This document shows, in pieces, positions 23,532-34,885 of a stretch of DNA of 64,000 bases. Origin of the DNA: Nageia nagi. Lineage: Eukaryota > Pinophyta. Each line of letters starts with the position of its first letter. Within the stretch, counting starts at the first letter, position 1. The stretch is from positions 23,312,001 through 23,376,000 of the forward strand of contig JBITNC010000001.1 in assembly GCA_050084985.1 (NCBI GenBank). Reading direction: 5' to 3'. Below the pieces are notes generated by a model. That model was not told where the DNA came from and did no database searches. It saw nothing but the letters and a program-made list of their open reading frames with translations. The translations under genes were made by a program, and so were the position numbers.

Positions 23532-24197
23532 TACTACCACCTCTCAACAAAAAAAAAAGGAATCAAACCATGTGGCAAAAGGCATCAGTGTCCTGAATAG
23601 AAGAAAATAATGAGATCTTCATGTATAGGAGAAAAAAATTCCAAGTAATGTATTTGCAACATATTTATGTTACCCTTAAAAAAATTTCTATATATTGCGT
23701 ACAAGTAAAAAACTATGAAAAAACATTATAAGAATAAATTTTTGTAGACACTCATAATAGATTATATATATATAATAACAAAATATCAATATATTTTGAT
23801 AGCCATATATTATCATATTTTGAAACTAACAAAAAGTTATTAAAAGATTGCATTACCATATATTGATAAATTTAAGCATATTTTAAAAAATGCAAATTTT
23901 TCTATACTATCCTCTTAAATAGTAATATAAAAAAAAAGTTAATAATAGAAGAGGTTATTATAAAAATTTTATTATATTGCTATTTTTTATCATATTTTCA
24001 AAAAAACAAAAGGAAACTAACATATCTCACAAAAAATATGTTAGTATTCTTAATGAAAAAAAATAGCCAAGAAGGAGAAAATTTATACATTATTTTTGGT
24101 TTTACCTCACCAATGAAGGAAGGAGGTGTAGAATGAATGAATATCACCAAGTTGTAGAAGTAGAGATTCCACATGAAGAAGATGAGCTTCCACACCA

Positions 24198-24210
24198 AGC
24201 TCTGATACCA
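24198..24210 (-). other. Primer-binding site of copia-A1
   Basis: On the minus strand TGGTATCAGAGCT, a perfect match to the complement of the initiator-methionine tRNA 3' end over its first twelve bases, three bases after the 5' LTR. Confidence 0.92.
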
Positions 24211-24213
24211 ATT

Positions 24214-24713
24214 TAAAGGATTGAACTCTAACAATTACAATCCTAATTGCCCAATATTATATGAAAGCTCAAACTCACATCAAGAAGAACTCTAAGAAGA
24301 TAATCTCACAAAGATAACACAAGATATAAGTGGTTCCTCCAACTAGGAGTACATCCACTAACTAGATCTCACTTCATTTCCAAATATAAACTCTTACAAT
24401 TCTCCTAATCTCATCTCCTAAACACTATCCTATAGCATAACTTTACTCCATAAATTAGTGTATGATCCAAAGAGGGAGCCTTCTATTTATAGGTCAAAAT
24501 CCCTCTTTAGATCACCCTTTTATCCAATGTACAAAAGCATGACATGCACATCCTTTTACCCAAGGGCCATGCTCATTACATGGAGTGTAGGATAAGTTAT
24601 GTTATCATATTCACTTAAATACTTAAGGTATCAAATGATACCCTTAAGTATTAGTGAACTTACATAGAAGATTATTACAAAACCTTTACAATAATGCATT
24701 ATACATTCCAATA
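24214..24713 (-). repeat. 5' LTR of copia-A1
   Basis: 500 bp, matching 16281-16776. On the minus strand its first base pair is changed (TATTGGAATG, normally TGTTGG), as is the last (TTTA in place of TTCA). The TATA box is at 24483-24492. The outer flank AAGGA is the right half of the target duplication. Confidence 0.95.
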
Positions 24714-24901
24714 AAGGAGAACAGCTATCCAAATATAACCAATAAAATAGAAGATAGGGTTTTTAAGCCCCTCTTTTTATGTTTTTCCTAATTTGTTATT
24801 TTTAGGGCTTAATTTTTTTCAACAATTTAGATTTTGTATTTAGCTTACTTTTTAGCATTTTGAACCCTTTTTGGCCCCTCAACTACAATTTCCAGCTAAG
24901 G

Positions 24902-26181
24902 CTAAAGGATTTTAGGGTCACCAACATGAAGGATTTCTATATTCATCCTACTGATGGGGTTCATTAAGATATAGGCTTTTATAGAGACATGCTTAGCCAT
25001 CTCATTCCTAATCATGTTAGGTTTCTTCCATATCATTTGTATCCATTATGGGATGAGCTTGAAGCTGAGCTTGTAGGTACTAGGTAGGATAGGGTTCTAA
25101 GTGGTTGGAGGATAGATGTTTTAGAGTATTTTTAGTTTGAATACATAGCTCATATAGGATATTCCTCTAAATCCCATGAGATATTAGAGGGAGGGTACCC
25201 TTCTTGTAAAGGATCTTAAGCCCTTAGTTTATGTAAATCTTGATCCTAAGAGAGATGAGGTTATGGAGGAGGAGGTGAATGTAGATGATGTGGAAGTGAC
25301 TAAGGTTTTCATTTCCTAATGGTAGGCTAATTTAGAGGAGGTTGATGATGGTGACTAGGATTATTGAGTGCAGCAACACATGGAGGATCTAGGTGTAGAG
25401 GGGGAGTAGGGTGTTGAGATGGGTCTTATAAAGGACATACTAGAGATGGAGGTTTCTATTGAGGAGGAGGTTGTTATAGGTGAGGGGGATCTAGGAGAGG
25501 AGAGATCAAACCTAAAGGTTTAGATTTATGACTCATTACTGGGTGAGGTTGAGGAGCTCAAGTTTTTACTTGGGAAATCATGATCATTACTTGATCAATC
25601 TTGTTAAGATAATAAGTCTCTACATGCATAGCTTTAGTAGATCATGCACTCGAATAAGGATAGGCTCAAGTATAGAGTGGATTGAGATAGATATTAAGAG
25701 GAGAGAGAGAGGGCACAATTCATGGTGTAGACATTACAGTAGTAGGAAGGAACAGAGGGTGTTATAGCTAGCATGGAGAGACACTCTTCTACTTTTGTTA
25801 GAGATAATTGTAGATAAAGGGAATATTATCGCAAAGTGGTTGACATATGGTTAGTGGGTGTTCCTATTTTTAGGCCCAATTTGGAGTATCCACTTCCCCC
25901 TCTAGGTTATATCCCCTTGGATATCAATACCCTTTCATCTTCTATAGCTAGCGAAGCATAAGGGGTGTTAGCATAGTGATAGGTAGAGGTAGGGTTGCAG
26001 CAACTCCTAGCAGGAGTGCTACTACTACTTCTCACTATAGACATAGATCATCACAACTTATAGTAGTAGGGAGAGAGAGGAGTATTGGTATCCCCTTAAT
26101 GCATAGATGTTAGGAGGTTGGTGAGACTAGTGATCATGGTGGTGATGAGGGCAATGAGTATGAGGATGCTCTTGAGGATTG
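24902..26181 (+). pseudogene. Antisense extra reading frame of the Tat-like element
   Basis: A decayed protein-coding frame, opposite in direction to the Tat-like pol genes and lying between integrase and the 3' LTR. It begins LKDFRVTNMKDFYIHPTDGV near 24902 and continues NHVRFLPYHLYPLWDELEAE with three in-frame stops in the first hundred codons. A frameshift follows near 25205, then a long acidic part (RDEVMEEEVNVDDVEV, VSIEEEVVIGEGDLGEER), a part with coiled-coil character (SLLGEVEELKFLLG, DRLKYRVD), then VDIWLVGVPIFRPNLEYPLP and LGYIPLDINTLSSS. It closes with a basic Ser/Thr-rich tail and GGDEGNEYEDALED before a TGA. I recognise no family. Extra frames, some antisense, are known in the Tat lineage, which fits. 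A captured host gene is the alternative. Confidence 0.6.
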
Positions 26182-26335
26182 AGAATTTAGTATCTTTTTG
26201 TTATATTATCTTATTATTACACTATGATTTCATGTTATAGACTTATATTCATTGATGGTGTTACATTATATTCATCATGGTGATCATGATTGTTTTTACT
26301 ATATGGATGTCATGGATGACTAGGTGATGGACCCT

Positions 26336-26339
<4 letters not shown>

Positions 26340-26384
<45 letters not shown>
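26340..26384. repeat. AT microsatellite
   Basis: About 22 uninterrupted TA units. Confidence 0.95.
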
Positions 26385-26387
<3 letters not shown>

Positions 26388-27829
26388 GATTTTTATACTC
26401 ATGGTTATAATGATGTTTTGATGAGTTATTATTTTGATATTATCATATGTTATCTTACGAATGATGCACTTAAGGTTATATTTAATTTTAATGTTTTATA
26501 TCATGGTTATGTAATATTGATGTTAGTTTACATTATACCATATAAGGATACTATTTAATATTTTTATGGATGAATGATTCCTATATGATATGGTTATAAT
26601 AATGGATGATACACATTTAATTTGTTATGGATCATTATTATTACTTGTTATAATCTTGGATAATATTTTATTTATAATAGTACAAAATCATATATTATTA
26701 TTTTTCATTTCTTTGTTATTTATACACATGGGATAACATATGTACATAAAATGGTATGGATGGTGTGGACATGTGAATGGATGGATGTATGAACATATGG
26801 TGCTATGAATGTATACTCATGGATAATTAAATATGACTGAATGGTATAACTAGTTGAATGTCAAACATAACATCTTAGTTAACTTACCAAGATCATAATA
26901 ATATATACACTTTGTGAAGTGAAGTGAAATGAATGTAATAGTATAATAAAGAAGTTTAATGAAAATAACACATTCATATTACCTTCATCAAATAATCTTT
27001 CATTTTAATTTCATCTATTAAAGATGATATTAAACAAAATTATGATACACCTAAGTTTATTATGAACTCATGTGTGTGCAATGATGTTCATTTCTTTCTC
27101 TTGACACTCATAAACTTAATGTTACAAGAGCATATAATATGTAAGTTGATTCATCCATATGAAATGTCCAAAAATCCATCTTCAATACTAGACATGTATC
27201 CACTTCATAAGGTATACTTCACTACCATACATGCATCCATATCCCCGATGAAGACTAAACCCTAGATCTCATTATAGCCTTTCTCTATTTCCAATTAGGC
27301 ATTCATAGCCCTGATAGAGGATACTATAATTACCCAAGAATTCTACATTTTTTTTGAATATTTTATTCTTTTTCTTCTCATTTTTCTCTTTCTTTTTTTT
27401 TATCAATATATTTTTTATTCCTATCCTATCTCTTAGATTAGGGATGAAGCAAAATAATAGGATAAATAATCACTTAAAATTATGCTCAAGGAATATCAAA
27501 TTTTTTATTGCTTCAATATTTAAAGTATTTAAAAGTGTATGAGTTCATAATATCCTGAAAATGTATCAAGGTTATATTTGTTTATCATCCAATTTTTTAG
27601 AAAAATTCCAAGATATATTTTGATAAAATAGGATATGAATATTATACCCATAAACTACTTTATTTATATATACAACTATATATATATGAATAATATATGC
27701 ATAGATATATGATGTATATGTATATCTTGGTAAAACACTAGGATTATCATGTTTGAAACTTAATGGTATGGTATGAACGTATAGGGTAGCAAAACCCAAT
27801 GGCCAATATGCTTCAAAAACATCTTTTTG

Positions 27830-27866
27830 AGTGTGTGTGTGTGTGTAGAGAGAGAGATATATATAT
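27830..27866. repeat. Compound GT/AG/AT microsatellite
   Basis: A GT run passes into an AG run and then an AT run without interruption. Confidence 0.9.
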
Positions 27867-28377
27867 TTTAGTTTTTATAATTTTTTGATTTTTATATATA
27901 TATTTTTATCTAACACATAATTATTTAAAACCCTTGAATGGCACTAGTAGGTAGGTTTCCTACAAATAAGCCAACATTCATGATCTAAAAAGTAATAGTA
28001 AGGAGACCTAAAGCAAAGATGAAGAGGACCTTATCCTAAAATAGATGGTTGAGAGTGAATGGGATACAAAATGAGTGGTGGGAGTGGTGGTTTAGGTTTT
28101 ATCTTATACTTTATGATGAATCTCTTAAGTTATATATATGAATTTGATGTTTCATTGTGTTCCTTAAGAAGAATCAAAAAAGAAGGTATGTATGTGGTAT
28201 TTAATGAAATGGGGATGGTGGTATCAGTGGTAATGAAGAAGTCCATAATGGAAAATATGGGATGAGGCTCCCTATAGTAACACTAAGACTCCTATTTTTA
28301 GCACTATTAGAGCAATGTTCCTAACTAATATTTTTAATTCATTTTCTCTTATCTATATGTTGACTAATTCATTTGAA

Positions 28378-29515
28378 TCATGTTTTCACATTCAAAGGAT
28401 TATTTGCACAATAATTATTACAAAACAATGAACTATAATTATATACAATTTCATCATTTGGAAAGGATGGCATAAGATATGACAATACTTGAATAGAAAA
28501 ATTTGAATTCAAAATAAAAGAACATCCCATAAATTTGATATGAACATCTTTAACACAAACTATTATAAGTTTGGGTTTGTCATAAGGCCAATGTAAATGG
28601 AACCATTGTAATAAACTCATATCAAATTCTTGTTCCATCCACATTTCTTGTGTCTTTACTTCAATTTCAACTTTTGAACCATTTATTTTTAATTCCCATT
28701 CATATGATGTATGATTCTCAAAATATTTCATGGCTATCATTAATTGAACTTATTTGGGTAAATTAAGAAAATGTGCCATGAGTGAAGAAATATTTTTCTA
28801 AATTAATTGCATATAAACATCTCCTTTATATCTATCTATGAAACTTTGACCAACGTAATCAAACTAAAAATGTATTAGTTTAGGAACTTCTAACCTCTTG
28901 GTTGTTAATGTTTTTTTGAATGGTCACAAGATGAAGAAATGAGAAACCTTGACTTTATTCAAGAAAATTATTTATTGATATTGCTCTTAACTCATCTTGA
29001 TTTTGTTGGTTTAGGCACAAATGTAGGAGAAAAATCATATATTAAGTTTTGATGGCATATGTCTCCTGCAAGCTGATTCATTAAATTCAAAATTGGATGT
29101 AAGTTTTACAAATTTTGATATGCATTATCTAAAACCCAATCATTAAAAGTGAAATCCAGTATAAGTCTAAGTGTTGCAATGGGCCAATATAAGCATAAAA
29201 AATTTATTTTATGTGTTTGCTCAAGATAATGATAAAAAACCTAGAAATGCACAACCATTTCTATGTAAATATCAAGATTATGTCCTTTAACATAGATTTT
29301 CCAACCATAAATGTACCTAGATAGTGCCTTAAGGCTATATCCCTCTATATGTCAATGGGTAATTGAATAGCATTATGTGCTTCTTAGAAAGTGAATTTTA
29401 TGAGTTTGGATATGGCTCTATCTCTCAGATATCTAAACTTCTCAAACCATGGTTCTTGCTTTATTCCTTTTCTTTCTAATAACAAGTGAACACTCTTGAT
29501 CTTTTTTACTGTCAT
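28378..29515 (-). pseudogene. Sense extra reading frame downstream of Tat-like integrase
   Basis: About 380 codons on the same strand as pol, starting at an ATG at 29515 (MTVKKIKSVHLLLERKG) shortly after the integrase end. It continues EPWFEKFRYLRDRAISKLIK, then RHYLGTFMVGKSMLKD, a shift, FLCLYWPIATLRLILDF, LNLMNQLAGDICHQNL and YDFSPTFVPKPTK. Its last 120 codons are unbroken (28378-28740), including SYEWELKINGSKVEIEV, a WFHLHWPYDKPKLIIVC stretch and FPNDEIVYNYSSLFC. About six stops and two or three frameshifts lie upstream. No membrane segment or known domain is evident, so it is not an obvious env. The position and strand suggest an additional protein of the element. I do not recognise the family. 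Confidence 0.6.
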
Positions 29516-29599
29516 TTGTTAAATTTATTTATTTTTATTAGTTCATTGTGAAACTTTTAATTTCCTATCTAAGTATTTACAATATACACATAAGATAAA

Positions 29600-30700
29600 A
29601 CAAAGCAACTTTAATTGTAAAAGGGAAAAAGATGTGTGATATTTATTGGTTCACACTCTTCATTACCTTCCATGTTAACTAATTGATATGCTCCTAAACC
29701 AAACTTTCATTTAATTATGTAAGGTCCTAACCAATTAAGGAAAAATTTATCACGTAGTTGTCTTTCCATCCACTAAGTCTATTAATTTTCTTTTAGTACT
29801 AGATCTCCTATATTAAATTTGCAAATTTTAACTCTTTTATCAAAAGGTATTTTAATATGATTTTGATAGGTATGCATATGTTCTAATGCATTAACTCATA
29901 TTTCATCTAACAACAATAATTGATTTAATCACATTTGACGAGTTGTTTCATCTGTGATATAATGTTGTAAAGTAATTCATAAAGATGGTATTTCTAATTC
30001 CAAGGGTAAAACTATTTTTTCTCCATAAACAAGGATAATGGGGTTGCCCCAGTAGGAGTTCAAATACTAATATGATAAGCCCATAAAGCATGCAAAACCC
30101 TTGCATACCAATCTTTATGAGACTTGTCAATTATTTGGAGCAGAATAGTATGAATAGTTTTGTTTGTATCCTTAGCTTCTCCATTCCCTTAAGGATAATA
30201 AGGCATCAAAAAACTAAATCTAATATGGTATCCTTTGCATAAGGTTAGCATTTCCTTGTTTTTGAAATTCTTTCCATTATCTATGATAATTTAAATAGGA
30301 ATTCCAAAATGATAAATATTGTGATGCTCTATGAATTTTTCTATCTTTGGTCCTTTTATGGAAATCATAGGAACAACTTCAACCCATTTTGTAAAATATT
30401 ATGTAGTAGTTATTATAAACTTTTGACCACCTAAGGAAATAGGTGATATTTGACCTATAAGATTCTAGTTCCCATCTTGAAAATGGTCATAATGATTACA
30501 TGGGTTGTAATGCTTGTGATGGTTAATTAAATAAATTAGAATGTTGTTGGCATTTAATGCATCTTTTAACATATTCTATACAATCATGTTCTATGGTAAG
30601 CTAGTAATATCCCATATGAATTAGTTATTTTGTTATTAAAAAATCACTAAAATGCCCTTTGTATATTCCATCATGTGCACATGAGATTGTGATTTATGAA
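29600..30700 (-). pseudogene. pol: Integrase of the Tat-like element
   Basis: Inserts the cDNA into chromosomal DNA. Pieces read leftward: the zinc-domain cysteines (YVKRC-x-KCQQ-like) near 30600-30570, the core start near 30450 (NLIGQISPISLGGQKFI), a WVEVVPM segment, IDNGKNFKNKEM near 30290, then GNGEAKDTNKTIHTIL near 30180, where the Glu is the third catalytic residue. The C-terminal part follows: KDWYARVLHALWAYHISIRT and GATPLSLFMEK (29948-30130 in a shifted frame), KIPFDKRVKICKFNIGDLVL, and GAYQLVNMEG near 29670. Frameshifts and stops are frequent. It sits between the second RNase H and the extra sense frame. Confidence 0.85.
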
Positions 30701-30979
30701 TATGCCCATTCCAAGCATTTAAGTAATATTCTATCAAAACCTCTAAGGAATATTCTATCAAAAATTCTATGATATAAGACATACCCTAGAATACAAAAAT
30801 GGGAAGCTTTTAGTTTGAATGCCTTTTTAGATGATTTTGTTAAATTAATAGATAGAATTCCATCTCTTACAAATTTCACTAATTGGATATGCTATAAATT
30901 CTTATCTTCCATTCTAATATCGAGAATTGCATGTTCTACTTCATCCATTTCCTATTAGGATTGGGTATTTTGAACTATC

Positions 30980-31420
30980 TATATGTGAATGGTTTATTGA
31001 TGGGGGTTCTCAAGTATCAAATATCCAATTGAATCCATAGCATCAATGAATCTATTGGTTTATCTTTGTACTACCTCTAAGTCATATTTTTCAAAATATT
31101 ATAATAGGTTATCCATCAATTTTTTGTATTTTTTGAGTAAAGGTTCTTTACATTGAAAAGTAACTTTAACATAATTTACACTTAACAATGAATCACCAAT
31201 GAATTTAATCTTTCTTAAATTTAATTTCATGGTTGTCTTTAAGGCTAATATCAAAGCTTCATATTTAGCATTATTGTTTATACATGGAAAGTTAAGTTTG
31301 AAGGAGTAAGGTATGGTAACCCCTTGAGGTGTTATGAATACCACACCTACACCTTTGTTTTTTCACATCTTAGTCCATCCAAATATATCACCAAATCCCA
31401 ATCATCTTTCGGGTCAATAG
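30980..31420 (-). pseudogene. pol: Second, archaeal-type RNase H of the Tat-like element
   Basis: A second RNase H domain between the retroviral-type RNase H and integrase. It starts near 31415 with WDLVIYLDG (first catalytic Asp), then VVFITPQGVTIPYSFKLNF, NNNAKYEALILALKTTMKL (Glu in the KYEAL motif) and KIKFIGDSLLSVNYV (Asp in GDS), then KYKKLMDNLL. These residues and their order are those of the archaeal-like RNase H seen in the Tat lineage of plant Ty3/gypsy elements. The stretch 31099-31344 is open for 81 codons and the preceding one (31347-31538) for 63. This domain is the main reason for the Tat assignment. Confidence 0.88.
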
Positions 31421-31544
31421 GAATTTCCATCTCATCTAATTGGAAAACATGTTCATCTAGTAATTCAATGATGAGTGGTTTATCATCATGTAAAGGTGCT
31501 TCTACAAGATAATTAACTATGACTTGAACTTTTATCAATTTTTA

Positions 31545-32880
31545 ACTTATGAATTGTAAATCAAATTCAATCAAATGCTTAATCCATTTAGATGTCCTTG
31601 TATTTTAATCAATTTTATCTATCATATATTTTAATGGATTAGCTTTGTTAATTACATAAGTACTATGATTTAGCATGTAATGTCACAACTTCTTTGTTGC
31701 AAAAATAATTGCTAAACATAACTTTTCCATGTATATGTACTTAATTTCATAATCAACTAGAGTTTGATTGAGATATTAAATAGCTTATTTTTTATTATTT
31801 TTATTCTTTTGATAAAGCATAGTTCCCAATGTTGATTTTGTGATTGATGTGTATAGTAGAAATGTTCTTCTTCCCTAGGTGGAACTAAAATAGGAGGTGA
31901 TAAAATATAGCATTTTATTTCATCAAATTCTTTTTATTGTTCATTTCCCCAATGAAATGTAATCCCTTTTTTTAACAATTTATTGAAAGGTTTACACTTA
32001 TCCTATAATTGTGAAATGAAACATCTTACAACTTGTAGCTTACCTTGTAGACTTTGCAATTATTTTATATTTTAAAGTGAAGGCATATCCACTATTGCTT
32101 TTATCTTATTAGGTTCTACTTCAATTCCTTGCCTAGAGATAATAAAACCTAATAATTTTCCTAAGGTGACCCCAAAGACACATTTATTGGGATCTAATTG
32201 AATATTATGTTCTAGTAATCTATAAAATATTTTGATAAGTACCTTTGGATGGTCTTCTCGGATTTTAGATTTAGTAATACATCATCCACATAATCTTCCA
32301 TGATAGCATGCATGTAATCATGAAAAATGTATGTCATTTCTTATTGGTAAGTAGCTCCCATATTTTTTAGGTTGAAAAGCATTAATTTATAATAAAATGT
32401 CCCCAAGGTCTTATGAATGTTATTTTATGTTGGTCTTCAGGTGCTACTCTTTTTCTAGTTATACCCTAAAAATACGTCCATAAAGGATAGCATTTCATGT
32501 CTAGTAGTAGAATCAACCAAATTATCTATATTTCATAATGGAAAATCATCCTTATTACAAGCTTTTTTTAAATTCTCTAAAATTTGTATATATGCAAATT
32601 TTTCCATTATACTTTTTAACTAACACCATGTTGGAGATCCAATCAGAATAATTGATCAGATGTATGGATTTTACTTCTAAGAGTTTTTGTAATTCTTATT
32701 TTACCATCAATGCTATTATTGAATACATCTTGTGTAATTTTTGTTTAACTGGCTTAACATCCTCTTTAATGCCTAGGTTATATACTACTAAGTTTGGATC
32801 TAACCTTGGCATATCAGCATATGACCATGCAAATATCTTTTGCTTTTCTTTAAGTATAGATATGAATTCTTATCTTTCAT
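31545..32880 (-). pseudogene. pol: Reverse transcriptase and first RNase H of the Tat-like element
   Basis: Reverse transcriptase begins near 32870, after the linker, with FAWSYADMP-like sequence and continues KPVKQKLHKMY, WISNMVLVKKYNGKICIYID, ELNKACNKDDFPL and MDVF. The catalytic motif YVDDVL is intact at about 32281-32298 (minus strand GATTATGTGGATGATGTA). RNase H follows: FDEIKCYILSPPILVPP near 31940, FYYTSITKSTLGTMLYQK, VDYEIKYIYMEKLCLAIIFA near 31750, and HYMLNHSTYVI. Stops and shifts occur throughout. The plus-strand open frame 32652-32906 is a shadow. Confidence 0.88.
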
Positions 32881-34089
32881 CTTTAGTTAATGATTTTTCT
32901 AGTTGAATTATCTTTGGATTATTAGGATCATCACTTAAATCTACATTTATGGTTTCTTCAATTAACATGTGAGATCCCTCTTCCAACTGATTTGGTATTG
33001 GAATCCAATTTTTATCATTTAGGTCGTATTCCTCATCTTCACCTAAATTTTGATCCTCTAAAGTTGTATTTGTGGTGAATTCAGATATTTGAAGTATAGC
33101 ATCTACATCTTTAAAGTATTGTTTTGTAGGTAGTTTGGAAATTAATGTAAATTTCATAGTATCTTCATCTACCATGAAGTATGATGAAGAGCTACTTGAA
33201 ACTAGTGGACTAAATAATTCAAACTCATCACTTCTAGACCAGCCAAAAGATATTTTTTCTTGACTTGAATCATATATTTCTTCAATTTCAACCATGTTAC
33301 TTGATATAACATTAGAAAATAGTCTTTCCAAAGATAATGTTTCAAATTTTGGATTATCTTGGTTGAGTATCTCTTCAAGGTTTCCACATGGTTTAAATTC
33401 ATATTCAATTTTTTCTAGTTCTAACTCAACTATTTTACAACTAGATTCATTTTTATTATTACCTTTATATCCCAATCATGTTTTATCAATTGGTAATTAG
33501 TAATAAATATTGATTGTATATTGAGATCCTTGTTCATAGTGACCTAAACCTCATCCCTTCCATTAACATCTAGTGAAATATCTTTGGACAAATGATCTTA
33601 CATAAGCTAATAAATATTCTAAGGAATTATAAAGAACACCTTCATGTGGGTTAGATAAAGAAATAAGAGGTGGTTCTATAGGACATGTATAAACAAAAAG
33701 GGTTTGATTAGAAACTTTTCCTAATGGTACCAATTGATCCACTACTTTGGAAGACTCCTTAGGTCTTCCCATTTCTTGAGCAGAGGAAACACTAAAGATA
33801 AGATCATCAATTCCAAACTCCCCTATACCATAATCTAGTGGCTTTATTATTATTCGATAGATGTTTGATGACTTATCATATTCTTAACAATCATCACTTT
33901 TTAATGATGTATTCACTTGAGATGAAACTTTTTATTAAGAGGCTTTGCTTAATTCATCTAATTTTCATGTTCTTTCTTCCCAAGTACATCTCTCTTGTGG
34001 TGTGGTTTCTATCTGGTAATGAATCATCACTAATATTTTATTAAGTTTTGGATGATTCTTGATTGATAGCATATTTTTTTTTAAAGTGC
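32870..34089 (-). pseudogene. pol: Acidic linker between protease and reverse transcriptase
   Basis: The longest clean frame in the element: 32870-33475, 201 codons, rich in Glu, Asp, Ser and Asn, ending DDPNNPKIIQLEKSLTKDER, which is the usual lead-in to Tat reverse transcriptase. Upstream pieces include MGRPKESSKVVDQLVPLGKV and NPHEGVLYNSLEYLLAY (33563-33772). Tat-lineage elements carry a long, poorly conserved linker here; no catalytic function is known. The survival of 201 codons probably reflects composition rather than selection, because flanking frames are broken. Confidence 0.75.
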
Positions 34090-34885
34090 TCAAATAAGAA
34101 TTATTCTTACACACCCAGCAATTGATGGTATTTCTTTTGTTATTGGTGGTGTAAAATAATGAGTATACAATAGAGCTACTTCTTTAGATAAATGAGCACT
34201 ATTACAATGTGAATATGGGTTTTCATCTTCAAGAACATAATGTACTACACCCTTGTAAATATACTTTAAAAAATTATGATATGTTGATGGGACACATTCC
34301 ATATGCCTAATCTAAGGCCTCCCTAAAAGGATGTTATATTATGTGATATCTCCTTCAATTACTTGTAACATCATTTGCATTGTTTTAGATCCTATAGTAA
34401 TAGGCAATGAGATTGATCCCATCATTGAATATAAAGCATCGTTAAATGCTTTTAGTTGTAGGGATGGTGCACAAATATGTGAAAATAGGAGATTTTGATT
34501 TTTATATGTATTGTTGAAATGATTTTTATTTTTAAACCTTCATCAATCAATATTCTCTTGAAATTTTCCCATCTACCTTAGCTATGATATGCAAAGGTGG
34601 ATCTTGACCATGTGTCTCATTTGAATATTTAACTTCATGATCATACAAAATAATATTAGGTTTTTTACTTATTTTGATGTTTCCTACAAAGGACATGAAG
34701 CTTTTGAAATATTTTATATACAATTCTATTATTTTTATTAATTGATTCATTGCATCTTTATTATTCTTAGATTGTTGTAGTAATTCAAATAGAGACATTT
34801 TCACTTGCAAATTTTTTAATTGTTGATGTAGAGATCCTTTCAAAGAGACTTTAGGAGGTTGTGTCTTAGGTATGTGTGGTTGCAC
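34090..34885 (-). pseudogene. pol: Protease of the Tat-like element
   Basis: Aspartic protease region, read leftward. 34547-34885 leads in with GQDPPLHIIAKVDGKI, the standard sequence before the active site. The active site follows near 34530 in a shifted frame and reads D-E-G-L-K where Tat elements have D-E/G-G-S, so the Ser appears lost. The domain tail is the 34090-34302 stretch: MECVPSTYHNFLKYIYKGVV, then ENPYSHCNSAHLSKEVALL, the typical Tat sequence after the protease core. The piece between is broken by stops. Confidence 0.75.

Larger units (their letters stand above)
21431..24197 (-). other. Long leader of copia-A1
   Basis: About 2.7 kb between the primer-binding site and gag, with no retroviral domain. 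The segment 21630-22000 matches 56100-56490 of copia-A2 in the same orientation relative to the element (shared GAAGTACAAACTTT, ACCATTTGGAT, AGAGTCCAATGGGTTTTGTT). A stretch at 22830-23600 is richer in GC and very pyrimidine-rich on the sense strand; copia-A2 has a comparable stretch at 54660-55300. Both observations suggest the long leader is an original family trait, not a later insertion. Confidence 0.7.
16281..24713 (-). mobile_element. copia-A1: full-length Ty1/copia element
   Basis: Minus-strand element with two LTRs (16281-16776 and 24214-24713, roughly 8-9% different by eye). Flanks are GAGGA on the left and AAGGA on the right, a 5-bp target duplication with one mismatch. The primer-binding site is at 24198-24210 and the polypurine tract at 16777-16790. 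The order gag, integrase, reverse transcriptase, RNase H is that of Ty1/copia. It has an unusually long leader (about 2.7 kb) and about 0.7 kb between RNase H and the 3' LTR. Two more family members lie at 53637 and 60574. Confidence 0.93.
26182..28377. other. Tat-like element 3' region; non-coding with microsatellites
   Basis: AT-rich, no domain recognised. It contains a pure AT run (26340-26384) and a compound GT/AG/AT microsatellite (about 27830-27866). Short open frames at 27062, 27354, 27572 (minus) and 28059 have no features. Confidence 0.55.

Noticed and set aside
23083-23600. Plus-strand open frames in the purine-rich stretch
   Set aside because: They arise from base composition and run against the element's sense strand, without any recognised domain.
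28378-28740. Possible envelope gene
   Set aside because: Position fits, but there is no signal peptide, transmembrane segment or glycoprotein-like feature, so it is called only an unrecognised extra frame.
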